From positions 62,001 through 126,000 of the forward strand of contig NZ_WIXI01000048.1 of the NCBI RefSeq assembly GCF_009617585.1: 64,000 bases of DNA. Direction: 5' to 3'. This DNA is from Endobacterium cereale. GTDB taxonomy: Bacteria; Pseudomonadota; Alphaproteobacteria; Rhizobiales; Rhizobiaceae. The notes beneath the pieces were generated by a model. The model was not told the DNA's origin and did not search any database. It saw nothing but the letters and a program-made list of their open reading frames with translations. Below, piece by piece: positions 53,272 through 63,900 of this stretch (positions are counted from its first letter, which is position 1; each line of letters starts with the position of its first letter). Position numbers and translations under genes: made by a program.

Positions 53272-54069
53272 TCACTTTGCGAATGGGATCGCATCAGGAC
53301 GTTCGGAGGTGCCCGGAGGAATGCCCTTGCGATCTTCGGCCGCCATCATGCCGCGGGTGGAATAATTCAGGTAGAGCCAGAAGCGGTCCCACATCGGAGA
53401 GCGCGCGCCGGAATAATAGCCTTGATGCTCACTCAGCGCCTTGTCGCGCCAGCGATCGGCGATCTCTGGCGACACGAGAGCAAACAACATCGTGTCGCCA
53501 TCCGTGGCGTCGATGGACAGGAGAACCCGACCATTGTCCGCAAGAGCTTTTTCCAGCTCCTTTGTCGCCTCGTCATATTTTTCCCAGACGAGGCCGTGAT
53601 ACTGCTGCACGCCGCCAGGCGGTTCCACACCGGTGATCAGCGGGCCGAACACAGCTTTCGCCGCCGCAGGCAGCGTCTTCTCGTCGATAATACCGTCATC
53701 CTGCCAGATGGAAAAAATCTCGGCGGTATATTTGTCTTCGACCGAATACAGCTTCTGATTATTGTCGAGCAGGCTGACCGTGGCAAGAAACAGCCGGTGT
53801 CGTGGCGGATAGTCCTCTGCGCCGTAAAAGCCGATGCTTTCGATATCGGTCGGCGGATCGGCCGCCATTTGCCGGACACGATCCACGATTGACGTGTCGT
53901 TATTCGAAAAATCGGACGCGAATGCGATGATGTCTTTGTATTCCTCGGCTGGCATTTTCGCTCCTGTGTTTTGCGCGGGAAACAGGCCCGACAGCAGGGA
54001 AACGAGCACCAGCCAAATCCTGATGCTGGTTCGACGTGGAAACGTGAATCCGATGCATATGAAGGACAT
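53272..54069 (-). CDS. exported hypothetical protein
   Basis: A 265-residue protein I do not recognise. An N-terminal hydrophobic helix after basic residues (RRTSIRIWLVLVSLLSGLFP) is a signal peptide or anchor. The remainder is mixed alpha/beta, with DIESIGFYGAEDYPPRHRLF and LVWEKYDEATKELEKALADN as clear segments, and no Cys in the mature part. ATG 54069 has GAGGAG upstream and is preferred to the open frame from 54135. It is 72 nt downstream of the flotillin gene on the same strand and may be the last gene of that operon. Confidence 0.65.
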   Translation of the reverse strand: MSFICIGFTFPRRTSIRIWLVLVSLLSGLFPAQNTGAKMPAEEYKDIIAFASDFSNNDTSIVDRVRQMAADPPTDIESIGFYGAEDYPPRHRLFLATVSLLDNNQKLYSVEDKYTAEIFSIWQDDGIIDEKTLPAAAKAVFGPLITGVEPPGGVQQYHGLVWEKYDEATKELEKALADNGRVLLSIDATDGDTMLFALVSPEIADRWRDKALSEHQGYYSGARSPMWDRFWLYLNYSTRGMMAAEDRKGIPPGTSERPDAIPFAK

Positions 54070-54141
54070 AACCTGCTCCTCATGGCCGGTGCTTGGTCGA
54101 CCGGAAAGGGCGGGAGCCCGCCCTTTCTCTTTCATATATAA

Positions 54142-55866
54142 TCAGCCTTTATCGGGCTGCGGTCCTTTCGGTGCACTATCTATGGCCGGTTTGGCAATCG
54201 GAGCAGGGGTTTCCGGCTTCGGCTTTGCCGGCGCCTGCAGATCGCCCATCAGCGAGGCGATGGCGTTCTCACCTGTAAACCCGGCTTCTTTCAGCAACTG
54301 ATCAAGCACCGGCTTGTTGGCCTGATAGCTCAGAAGCTGGCCGGCCAGACCTTCGCCAAGGCCGACACCCGAACCGCCGCCTTCGCCGCCGCGACCCAGC
54401 ATGCCACCGGTGTCGAAAATGCGAATGTCGGAAATCTTCTCGATCGGCTTGACCGCTTCCGCCAGTGCCAGCGGAATAACGCGGATGCGCTCGCGCAGGA
54501 TTTCGTAGTCGATGATGGCGGCACTCAGTCGATTATGCGCATCGTTGAGCAGAGCTTTGCTTTCGGCCTCCGCCTTGCCGGTCTCGAGCACACCCTTGGC
54601 ACGAATGATGGCGGCATCGGCCTCAGCGTTGGCAAGCGTCTTGATGGCATCGGCCTGGTCGACGGCGGCCTGTTTTTCGGCTTCGGCACCGACGGTGACT
54701 GCGGTTGCTTCTGTCTCGGCCTTCTTGCGGGCGTCGATGATGGCGATCTGGCGTTCGCGTTCGGCGATCTCGACGGCCTTGGCAGTCGATACCTTTTCTT
54801 CAGCCGCAATCGCAAGCGCGCGGGCTTCTTCAGCGCGGGCCTTGGATTCAGACTCTTCGCGGCTCTTGTTGGCGACCGCGATGGCGCTTTCCTGCGAAAC
54901 GATCTGCAGGTCGCGGCGGGCTTCCGTGTCGCGCTGCTGGACGGCGCGAGTGGCATCGATATTGGCGCTTTCGCGGGCCTGCTTGGCGAGCGCCTCGCGT
55001 TCGGCGATTGCCTGCTCGGCACCAATACGGGCTTCTTCCTCGGCGCGCTTGGCCGCCTGCTCCTGCTGGGCGGTTTCGGCGCGGGTGGCGGCCGATTTGT
55101 TGGCGACGTCGCGTTCCTGGTTCAGTTCTGCCTCGCGCTTGGTGCGCTCGATGGTCAGCGACTGCTGGCGGGCCTCCAGATCCTTCTGGGCGATCGCAAC
55201 TTCCGTATCGCGGACAATCTCGTTACGTTCCTTCTTGCGTGCCTCGGTAATGCGGGTGAGCGTTGCAAGGCCTTGGGCGTCGAAGAAGTTATTGGCGTTG
55301 AAATGCTTGATATCGGTCTGGTCGAGGCGGGTCAGCGACACCGATTCCAGTTCAAGACCGTTGGACTGCAAGTCGGCACCGACGGCTTCCTGAACGGCTT
55401 TCACGAAATCCATGCGCTGCTCCTGCAGGGCATCAAGGTTCATGGTCGCAGCAACCGAACGCAGACCGTCCACGAACTTGGCTTCGATGAGGATACGCAG
55501 CTGTTCCGCATCGTTGGTGCGATCACCCAGCGTCTGGGCAGCCAGCGCAATCGAGGAAGCATCCGGCTTGACGCGGACATAAAACTCGGCGCCGATATCG
55601 ACGCGCATGCGATCCTTGGTGATCAGTGCATCGCTTTCGCCTCGGCGCACTTCCAGACGCAGGGTTTTCAGGTTGACGCGGGCGATGGAATGGAAGATCG
55701 GCAGCACGACGGAACCGCCGTCGAGCACGACCTTCTGACCACCGAGACCAGTACGGACATAGGCCTCGTCACGGCTGGAGCGGGTATAGAGCGAGGCGAC
55801 GACAAAGGCGATGCCGAAGATCGCGACAAGGCCGATGCCGGCGGGCAACAACAGATCGTATATCAT
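54142..55866 (-). CDS. flotillin family (SPFH) protein
   Basis: A 574-residue flotillin of the YqiK/FloT type. A membrane-entry helix (IYDLLLPAGIGLVAIFGIAF) is followed by an SPFH/band-7 domain (about residues 30-200: YVRTGLGGQKVVLDGGSVVL), a long Ala/Glu-rich coiled coil (about 200-440), and a Gly-rich C-terminal region (GGMLGRGGEGGGSGVGLGEG) ending in a Pro/Lys-rich tail. Flotillins form membrane microdomains. It overlaps the YqiJ-like gene by 4 nt, and with PspA upstream makes a membrane-stress operon. Confidence 0.93.
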   Translation of the reverse strand: MIYDLLLPAGIGLVAIFGIAFVVASLYTRSSRDEAYVRTGLGGQKVVLDGGSVVLPIFHSIARVNLKTLRLEVRRGESDALITKDRMRVDIGAEFYVRVKPDASSIALAAQTLGDRTNDAEQLRILIEAKFVDGLRSVAATMNLDALQEQRMDFVKAVQEAVGADLQSNGLELESVSLTRLDQTDIKHFNANNFFDAQGLATLTRITEARKKERNEIVRDTEVAIAQKDLEARQQSLTIERTKREAELNQERDVANKSAATRAETAQQEQAAKRAEEEARIGAEQAIAEREALAKQARESANIDATRAVQQRDTEARRDLQIVSQESAIAVANKSREESESKARAEEARALAIAAEEKVSTAKAVEIAERERQIAIIDARKKAETEATAVTVGAEAEKQAAVDQADAIKTLANAEADAAIIRAKGVLETGKAEAESKALLNDAHNRLSAAIIDYEILRERIRVIPLALAEAVKPIEKISDIRIFDTGGMLGRGGEGGGSGVGLGEGLAGQLLSYQANKPVLDQLLKEAGFTGENAIASLMGDLQAPAKPKPETPAPIAKPAIDSAPKGPQPDKG

Positions 55867-56513
55867 GGAAGCTCCGTAGAGGTTGGGTTCGGCTCCGCGG
55901 TCAGGTCCGACGGTGCAGCGATGGCAATGAAAACGTTTGAAACGGTATCGACGAGGAGGACTTCCGCCCCGATCGGAATAGCTGCGGCATCGGCTGCGGC
56001 GCGGGCGCGCAGCGTGTGCCAGTTGCCGTGGCGGTCCTTGATACGCACCCTGCCGGGCAGACCCTGATCGAGCGGGCCGACAGTGACTTCGGCAAGGCGA
56101 CCGACGAAGTCGGCGGGATCGATGACATAAGTTTCATCGCGCGGGATAATGCGCGAGATCAGGCCTGTCGCCCAACGCGCCTGCGGGACCGCGACGACAA
56201 AAGCCGGTATGGAGGCAAGCACTGCCGGCAATGGCATAAAGACGGCGCGCGCGACCGCCTGCAGCACAAAACCGTTCACGGCAAAGAAGCCGAGCAACAG
56301 CATGACGAGGACAAGAACCGGCACGCCGCCACGGTTGACCCAGGACATCAGGCCCGAAAGCCCGCCGCCCTGCCCTTCCGGCATCGCCTTGTCCACCAGT
56401 TCGCTGAGCGAGACACCGATCAGCAGGCAGCCCATTTCGAGAACCGTGATGGTCACGAGAATGATGCTGGCCACGGCAAACGGTGCTGCCTGAGGGGCGA
56501 GGAACAGGTCCAT
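55863..56513 (-). CDS. YqiJ-like inner-membrane OB-fold protein
   Basis: A 216-residue protein of the OB-fold/NfeD-like type that accompanies flotillins (E. coli YqiJ). Three or so membrane helices cover residues 10-115 (FAVASIILVTITVLEMGCLL), then a soluble OB-fold-like part with FVGRLAEVTVGPLDQGLPGR and IPIGAEVLLVDTVSN. It links the flotillin to the membrane in the model for these pairs. It overlaps the flotillin gene by 4 nt and follows the PspA gene by 5 nt. Confidence 0.88.
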   Translation of the reverse strand: MDLFLAPQAAPFAVASIILVTITVLEMGCLLIGVSLSELVDKAMPEGQGGGLSGLMSWVNRGGVPVLVLVMLLLGFFAVNGFVLQAVARAVFMPLPAVLASIPAFVVAVPQARWATGLISRIIPRDETYVIDPADFVGRLAEVTVGPLDQGLPGRVRIKDRHGNWHTLRARAAADAAAIPIGAEVLLVDTVSNVFIAIAAPSDLTAEPNPTSTELP

Positions 56514-56518
56514 GGGCG

Positions 56519-57652
56519 TCAGTTCTGGCCAGATTTGAACTGTGCGAGACGCGTCTCGATGGCCTGTTCGCGGTGCAGGCGGTCAAGTTCGTCCAGTTCC
56601 GCGGAGGCCTTGTGATCCCCCGATGCCACGCCGGTCAGGCGTGAGACGGTGGCCGCAGCACGGGCGGCGCCATCGGCCGGGTTCTTGCGCGCCTGCGCGC
56701 CCTCACCGGCTTCCGGGAACTGTTCGAGGCTGCGCTTCAGAGCAGCGAGCTTCTCCTCGGCTTCGCGGCGGGTGGCGAGAACAGCCTGCAGTGCCTGCTG
56801 CCCCTCGGCAAGTTGTTCGCGGGCATTGGCAAGCGCCTTGTCGAGCGCGGCAAGCTGTGCCTCCAGATCAATCTGGCGGGCGACACCGGCCTTGGCGAGA
56901 TCGTCGCGGCCGGCGGAAACCGCTGTACGGATCTTTTCATCCAGCGCCTGCAGATCGGTGCCGATTTCGTTGCGGCGGGTGAGGATGCGATATTCCTCGG
57001 CGCGCGACTTGCCGAGATCGGTACGCGCTTCTTCCGCAGCGGTATCGATTTCGCGCAGCGCCTGTTCCACAATGGCGACCTTGTTGGCGCCCTCGGCCTT
57101 ATCGACGGCTGCATTCGCCATTCCGGCGATCAGGCGGCCCATGCGGGAAAGAATGCCTTCGTTCGTCATGATCGTCTTCTCCGTTCTGTTCGCGTGCGTG
57201 GTGACGCCGATATGGATCTGGTAGCTGCCGTTCTGCGCAACGAGTTGCGCGGGAAAGATGCCGGAAACGCCGGCGGAATACCCCGCCACGTCGTAAGGGA
57301 CGGAGACGCGCCCCTGCACGGTGGCAATGGTCAGCGTCGATGGTCCCTTGATGGCGAAAAGCTTGTCATCCAGCGGCAAGCGGTCGGGCTTTGCCGCATG
57401 ATTGCGGTTGGAGGCGAAATCGCGCAGGCCGAGCGTAACCAGCCGGGCCGGCAGGTGGGTTCGCTCCCGCACCGTTTCATAAGCAAGCTCATGCAGGGTG
57501 ACGAGATTGGCACCGCCCTTTTCCGAGGCGAGATCATCCAGCATGGCCAACATGGCCGCATAGGCCTCGAAGGTATCTTCGAAAGCCTGTTTCGCCTGCT
57601 CGTCGGGAGCAAGATCGTAGCGCAAAGTCGATGTGTGTGTACTTTGTGGCAT
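56519..57652 (-). CDS. PspA/IM30 protein with N-terminal TnpB-like extension
   Basis: The frame codes 377 residues. The C-terminal 216 (from ATG 57169) are a PspA/IM30 coiled-coil protein: GILSRMGRLIAGMANAAVDK, then IVEQALREIDTAAEEARTDL. Residues 1-160 before it resemble the N-terminal half of IS605-type TnpB/OrfB: STLRYDLAPDEQAKQAFEDT, LHELAYETVRERTHLPARLV, TLTIATVQGRVSVPY and GSYQIHIGV. The RuvC nuclease half is missing and no stop separates the two parts. ATG 57169 has GGAGAA about 9 nt upstream, so a short PspA can be made alone. Whether the fused form is made is unproven. Confidence 0.75.
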   Translation of the reverse strand: MPQSTHTSTLRYDLAPDEQAKQAFEDTFEAYAAMLAMLDDLASEKGGANLVTLHELAYETVRERTHLPARLVTLGLRDFASNRNHAAKPDRLPLDDKLFAIKGPSTLTIATVQGRVSVPYDVAGYSAGVSGIFPAQLVAQNGSYQIHIGVTTHANRTEKTIMTNEGILSRMGRLIAGMANAAVDKAEGANKVAIVEQALREIDTAAEEARTDLGKSRAEEYRILTRRNEIGTDLQALDEKIRTAVSAGRDDLAKAGVARQIDLEAQLAALDKALANAREQLAEGQQALQAVLATRREAEEKLAALKRSLEQFPEAGEGAQARKNPADGAARAAATVSRLTGVASGDHKASAELDELDRLHREQAIETRLAQFKSGQN

Positions 57653-57952
57653 GCTTAAATAGGTAAAGCACCACTTTGGTGCTTTCAAGGGTATAAACCC
57701 CCATTTCGAGTTGTGGACACCCGCAACGTCGTCGCCTCTGAGATGCGAATGATACGCAGCAGCACGAGGTGCCGGGACAGGTCGTCAGGCATGGCGGGAA
57801 GATCGACGACGAAAAAGAACTGGCGACAGGGAGGGAGACACGCGGGCACAGTCGGCGTTTCGTCCACGGTCTGCATCGGCTTTGAAACGGATAAGTACAT
57901 GAGCATGGCGGACGAGCCGCCATGCTTCCCTTAGAAGGCAATCAGCCCGACA
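57653..57952. other. intergenic stretch between giant gene and pspA
   Basis: 300 bases with no convincing gene; small open frames exist on both strands but have no family signal. Near its left end it carries the AAAGCACCA palindrome at 57665-57685. The operon promoter for the PspA-YqiJ-flotillin genes should be here. Confidence 0.5.
57665..57685. promoter_or_regulatory. palindrome at the 5' end of the PspA operon
   Basis: AAAGCACCA-CTT-TGGTGCTTT is a perfect 9-bp inverted repeat, 12 nt before the ATG at 57652. It could be an operator or an RNA hairpin that shields the start. There is no T run, so it is not a terminator. Confidence 0.5.
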
Positions 57953-60900
57953 CTATTCCCGCCATTCGGCCAGTGCCCGCGACAGGTCGGACGCAGCATC
58001 CTCGCCCATGGTCAGCTGATACTGCAGTTCGTCCGAGAAGAGGCTGGGGATCAGAAGTGCCTCTCGGTCGCTTTCATGGTTCATGATCGAGCCGTTCATC
58101 AGATCGATGCGGACATCGTCGGCCACCGGCTCGCCTTCCGGCGAGATGCCGCTGATGCGGATATCGATGAACGGCAGACCGGCCGGCGGATGACCGATGA
58201 CCACACCTTGGCGGGTAGCGCGCAACCAGTCGGGCAGTGGCGAACCATCTGCCAGCGTGACCGTGAAGGATGCGCCATCGCCATAACCGGGGGACGGCAT
58301 GATATAGAGCTGGCCCGCATAGATCATCGTATCGACGCTGAACCAGGTGAGCGACTCCCGGCCGTCAAACAGGCGTGTGTTCGAGCCGCCCTTGTAGAAA
58401 CCGACCGTGAACTCGTCGATGCGGCGGCCGCTCTCGATCCATTCGCTGATCTGGCGTGCGGCATGAAGTACCGCACCTTCATCCGGCAGCGAGCCGATGC
58501 CGTTGAGCGAGCGGATCGAATTGGTGACGCTGTTGATCGGGCCGCTCTCGCCGATATCGCCGGCGATGCCGTTGAGGCTTTCCATGATGGTGCCGCTGGC
58601 AGTCGCAAGCGCGCTGCCGGAGGCGCTGCCATCCTGCGGCGTCCACGTCACCGCAGACCCTTCCTCACCGAGGTCGGGTTCCGGTGGCAGGTATTCGTTG
58701 GTGCCCGGTACGACTGGCGCCACCACGTTGATGGTGACTGTGAAGGACGACACGGTTTCGCCGTCGCTGACCGTGTAGACGAACCTGTCGCGACCGGAAT
58801 AGCCGGGGAACGGCTGGTAACGATAGGTGCCATCCGCGAGGATGACGAGCGTGCCATGCGCCGGCTGCTGGCCGACCCCATAGGTAAGAGGCTGGCCCTC
58901 GACATCGATCGCCGGCGGCAACGTACCGGCCGAGACCGTATCGCGCGGAACCGAGATGGACGCGCCGGAACCGAGGGGTGCATCGTTGACCGGCGTCACG
59001 CCGACGGTGACAGTGTAGGTCGACGTCGTCACACCATCGCTGACGATATAGGTGAATCTGTCCGGGCCATTGTAATTACGATCCGGCGTGTAACGGTAAA
59101 AGCCGTTGGGATCGACGGTGACGCTTCCATGGGCGGCATCGACACCGAGGAAATAGCGCACCGGCGCACCCTCGGGATCGGTCGCAGCCGGCAGTGGTCC
59201 GGCAATGGCCGTATCTTCCGCCGTGGTGACGGAAAGGTTGGAACCGACCGGCGGCGCGTTGGGAGCGCTGACGGAGATCGTCACCGTGTAGGTCGTGGTG
59301 GCCGAGCCGTCACTCACCGTATAGGTGAAGCTGTCGGGACCACTGTAGCCGGCGGCAGGCGTATAGGTATAACGACCGTCGGCCGAAACCGTGACCGTGC
59401 CATTTGCGGCGGCACCAGCAAGGGCATAGGAAACCGGCGAGCCTTCGACATCCAGCGCGACCGGCAGGGCTCCCTGCGTGGTGACGTTCGGGCCGACCGA
59501 GATCGAAAGATCCGATCCCTCCGGCGCATCGTTGACCGGCGCAACATAGACGGTTGCCGTGTAGGTCGAAGTCGAGGTGCCGTCCTTGATCGTGTAAGTG
59601 AACGTATCGGTGCCGTTGAAATTGCGCGGCGGCGTGTATGTGAAGCTGCCATCATCTTCCTGGGTGGCGACGGTGGCATCCGTGCCCTGTGGCGCGTCAT
59701 CGACCGGCACGACCGTGATGCTGATCGTATATTGCCGGGTGAACAGGCCGTCGGTGACGCTGTAGCTGAAGCTGTCGGGGCCGAAATAATCCAGCGCCGG
59801 AACATAACGATAGGTGCCGTTGGGCAGGATCGTCACCGTGCCGTGCCCGGCCTGACCGACCAGCGCATAGGTGAGCGGATCGTTATCGGCATCTATCGCC
59901 ACCGGAAGCGTACCGTCAAAAGGCACGTCCTCGACGACATTGATGTTCCCGTTCGAACCGACGGGTGCATCGGGCGATGCGGTAACCGTGACGGTAACCG
60001 TGTAGATCGACGTCACTGCTCCGTCGGTCACGACATAGGTAAACGTGTCGGTGCCGTTGTAGTTCGGATCAGGAACATAGGTATAGGTGCCGTTCTGGCC
60101 GATGGTTACCGTGCCGTGGGTCGGCGCCGCTCCGAGACCATAGGTGACCGGCAGGCCTTCCGGATCGTTTGCGGCAGGCAGCGTGCCTGTTGCCGACGCA
60201 TCTTCGCCGACACTGAACGCATAATCCGAGCCGACCGGCCCGTCATCGACGGGAAGAACATTGATGGTGATCGTGCGAACGATGGTGTTGACGCCATCGC
60301 TGACGCTGTAGGTAAAACTGTCGGCGCCGAAATAGTTGGCAGCCGGCACATAACGGTAGGTGCCATCGGCGGACACGATGACCGTGCCGTGAGCGGCCGG
60401 ACCAGCCAGCGCGTAAGTCAGCGGCTCGCCTTCCGGATCGGTCGCCTGCGGCAGAACACCATCGTAAGGCACGTCTTCGGTCACGGTGGCCGTGCCGTCG
60501 GAACCGACCGGCGGGTCATTTTGCGGCGTCACGTTGATCGTCACCGTGTAGGTGGAGATCGCGGCACCGTCTGTGACCGTGTAGGTAAATGTGTCCGGAC
60601 CGTTGTAATCCGAGTTCGGCACATAAGTGTAAGTGCCATTCGGACCGACTGTTGCCGTGCCGTGCAGCGGCGCAACACCGAGACCATAGGTCAGGTTCAC
60701 ATTGTCGGGGTCCGTTGCCACCGGCAGGGTGCCGCTGGCCGTTTCGTCTTCCTCCACCGAGAAGGAATAATCCGAACCGCGTGGCGCGTCGTTGACCGCA
60801 GTCACCGAGATCGTGATCGTGTAGGTCGACGTCTCGTCACCGTCGCTGACCGTATAGGTGAAGCTATCGGGGCCTGAATAATCGGCATCCGGCGTATAGA

Positions 60901-63900
60901 CGAAATCGCCATTGGCCGAAATCGTTACCGAACCGTGCAACGGACCTTGCGGGCCGATGTCATAAAAAACGGGCTGGCCTTCAGGATCGATGGCCGGTGG
61001 CAAGGCGCCGCTATAGGTTTCGTCCTCGACCGCGACGATGGCTGCATCGCTGCCACGCGGCGCGTCGTTGACGGCCTGGACATTGACGGTGACCGTATAG
61101 GTCTGCATCGCGTCACCATCGGTGACGGTATAGGTGAAGCTGTCGGGCCCCGAGTAATCCGGATAAGGCGTGTAGGTGAAGTTTCGGCCGGGGCCGCCCG
61201 TGACCGTGCCGTTGACCGGTTGCGCACCGATGCCATAGGTGAGCTGATCACCGTCCGCATCCGTCGCCAGGGGAAACACGCCGTTATAGACCTGATCCTC
61301 GACAGGAGCGATGGTGATATTGCTGCCGACCGGCGCATCGTTCTCCGGCCCGACCGTGACGTCGACGCGGTAGGTAGACGTTCCGGTACCATCCGTGACC
61401 GTGTATTCGAAACTGTCGGGACCGTTGTAGTCACTGGCAGGCGTATAGACGAAATCGCCATTGGCCGAGATGACAACCGTGCCATGCGCAGGCTGCAACA
61501 GACCGGGTCCGTAGGTATAGGGCTGTCCCTCCGGATCGATGGCTACCGGCAGGCGGCCGTTATAGGCCACATCCTCAACGACGCTGATCTCCGTATTGTT
61601 GGCGCGCGGTGCGTCATTGACGCCCGTCACCGTGATGAAGACGGTATAGGTCGAGGTCGCGTTGCCGTCACTCACCGTATAGGTGAAGCTGTCGGCGCCA
61701 TAATAATCCGGATAGGGCGTGTAGACGTAATCGCCGTAGACCCCGATGGTAACCGTGCCATGCGTCGGCTGGGCTCCCACTGCATAGGTGAAGTCGTCGC
61801 CTTCCGGATCAACCGCCAATGGCAGTTGGCCGATATAATTCTGATCCTCGATGGCGGTGACAAAATCATCGCTGCCACGCGGCGGATCATTGACCCCGCC
61901 GACATTGACGGTGACCGTGTAGATATTTGTGGCCGTGCCGTCGCTGACGGCGAACTGGAACGTGTCGGTGCCGCTGTAATCGGCGGCCGGCGTGTAGGAG
62001 AAGGTGCCGTCCGGGTTGATGCTGACGGCACCGTGTGCCGGCTGCGATCCGAGACCATAGGTAAAGGTCTGGCCTTCCGGATCGATGGCCGGCGGCAGGC
62101 TGCCATTATAGGTCTGGTCCTCGCCGACATTGAACGACATACCGTTGGAGCGAGGCGCATCGTTGACGTTGGCGACATTGACCGTGACGGTGTAGGTGAC
62201 GGTGTTGACGCCGTCCGTGACCGTGTAGGTGAAACTGTCGGCGCCGTAATAGTCCGCATCCGGCGTGTAGACGTAATCGCCATTGGAAAGGATCGAAACC
62301 GTACCGTGCGCTGGGGTAACGACCCCGGCACCGTACTGCAATGGCTGACCTTCCGGATCGAATGCCTGTGGCAGGCGGCCGGGATAAGCCTGATCCTCGG
62401 TGACGTTTATGGTGACATCACTGCCGCGCGGCGGATCGTTCTCACCCAGGACGTTGACCGTCACCGTGTAGGTCGAGGTCGCGAAACCGTCCGTCACCTT
62501 ATAGGTGAAGCTGTCCAGGCCATCGTAATCCGGGTTTGGCGTATAGGTGAAATCGCCGTTGGCCGAAACCGTGACGGTACCGTTCGCCGGTTGCGAGCCG
62601 ATGCCGTAGGTGAAGGGCTGACCTTCCGGATCGACAGCCGTCGGCAATGTGCCGGAATAGGTCTCGTCTTCCGTGGCGTTGATCGTGATGTCGGATGCAC
62701 GCGGTGCGTCATTGACCGGCGTGACGTTGATAGTGACCGTATAGGTCGTGGATGCGGAACCATCGCTCACCGTGTAGGTGAACCTGTCCTGCCCGAAGAA
62801 ATCGAGGTTTGGACGGTAGGTATAATTGCCGAACGCATCGACCGTGGCGATGCCGTTCGCGGCCTGGCCCACGAGCGCATAAGCCACGGCAGAGCCTTCC
62901 GGATCGGTCGCGACCGGCAGGCTTCCGCTGGAGAAGCCGTCTTCCGGCATCGTGACCGCGAGATCGGATCCGCGCGGCGCATCGTTGACGTTGGTGACGG
63001 TAATATCGATACGGTACTCGATCGTCGTCAAAAGCCCATCGGTGACTGTATAGGTGAAGAAATCCGGGCCGAAATAATCGGCCGCCGGGACGTAGGTGTA
63101 GCGTCCGTTGCCGAGTACGGTCACCGTGCCATGGCCGGCCTGCCCGGCCAGCGCATAAGTCAGTGTGTCGCTGTCGACATCGGTCGCGACCGGTAGGACG
63201 TCGTTATAGGGCGTATCCTCGGTGACGGTGATCGCACCATTTGAGCCGACCGGCGCATCGTTGACCGGCGCGACATTGAGGGTGATCGTATAGGTCGCGC
63301 TCGCCGTGCCATCGCTCACCGTATAGGTGAACGTGTCTGTGCCCGAGAAATTGGCGTTGGGTGTGTAAGTAAAGTTTCGTCCGCCACCGAGCGTGACGAC
63401 GCCGTTGGCAGGCTGCGGGCCGAGAGCATAGGTGACTGTGTCGCCCTCAGGATCGACAGCCATGGGGAACTGACCGTTGAGCGGCAGGTCTTCCGTTGCC
63501 GGCAAGGTCAAATCGCTTCCGCGCGGTGCATCGTTGACCGGCGTGACATTGATGGTGACCGTATAGATACGGGAATCGACGCCATCGCTGACGGTATACT
63601 GGAAGCTGTCCTGCCCGAAATAATCCTGGCGCGGGATATAGGTGTAGGTGCCGTCGATATTGACGGTTACCGTGCCGTTGGCCGGCCCTGACGCCAGACC
63701 ATAAGCGACGGCGGAACCTTCCGGATCTGTCGCGGCCGGCAGCCGGTCCGCGTAGGCCGTATCCTCCGTGACGGTGATCGACGCATCGGAGCCAACCGGC
63801 GCGTCATTGACCGGCGTCACGGTCATGGTGACCGTATAGGTGTTCGATGCCAGACCGTCGCTCACCGTGTAGGTGAACGTGTCGGTACCGTAGAAATTGG

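Noticed and set aside
56519..57652. A complete, active TnpB transposon
   Set aside because: The RuvC catalytic half and any TnpA or transposon ends are missing, so this is not a functional IS605 element.
57685..57906. 73-codon minus-strand frame between the giant gene and the PspA gene
   Set aside because: It has no family signal, and an overlapping plus-strand frame of equal length is just as open; not supported.
58076..63196. Two very long plus-strand open frames (933 and 753 codons) opposite the giant repeat gene
   Set aside because: They are the antisense of the repeat array: repeated codon patterns with high G+C keep the opposite frame open, and the products have repeating His/Arg/Asp-rich sequence without any family signal.
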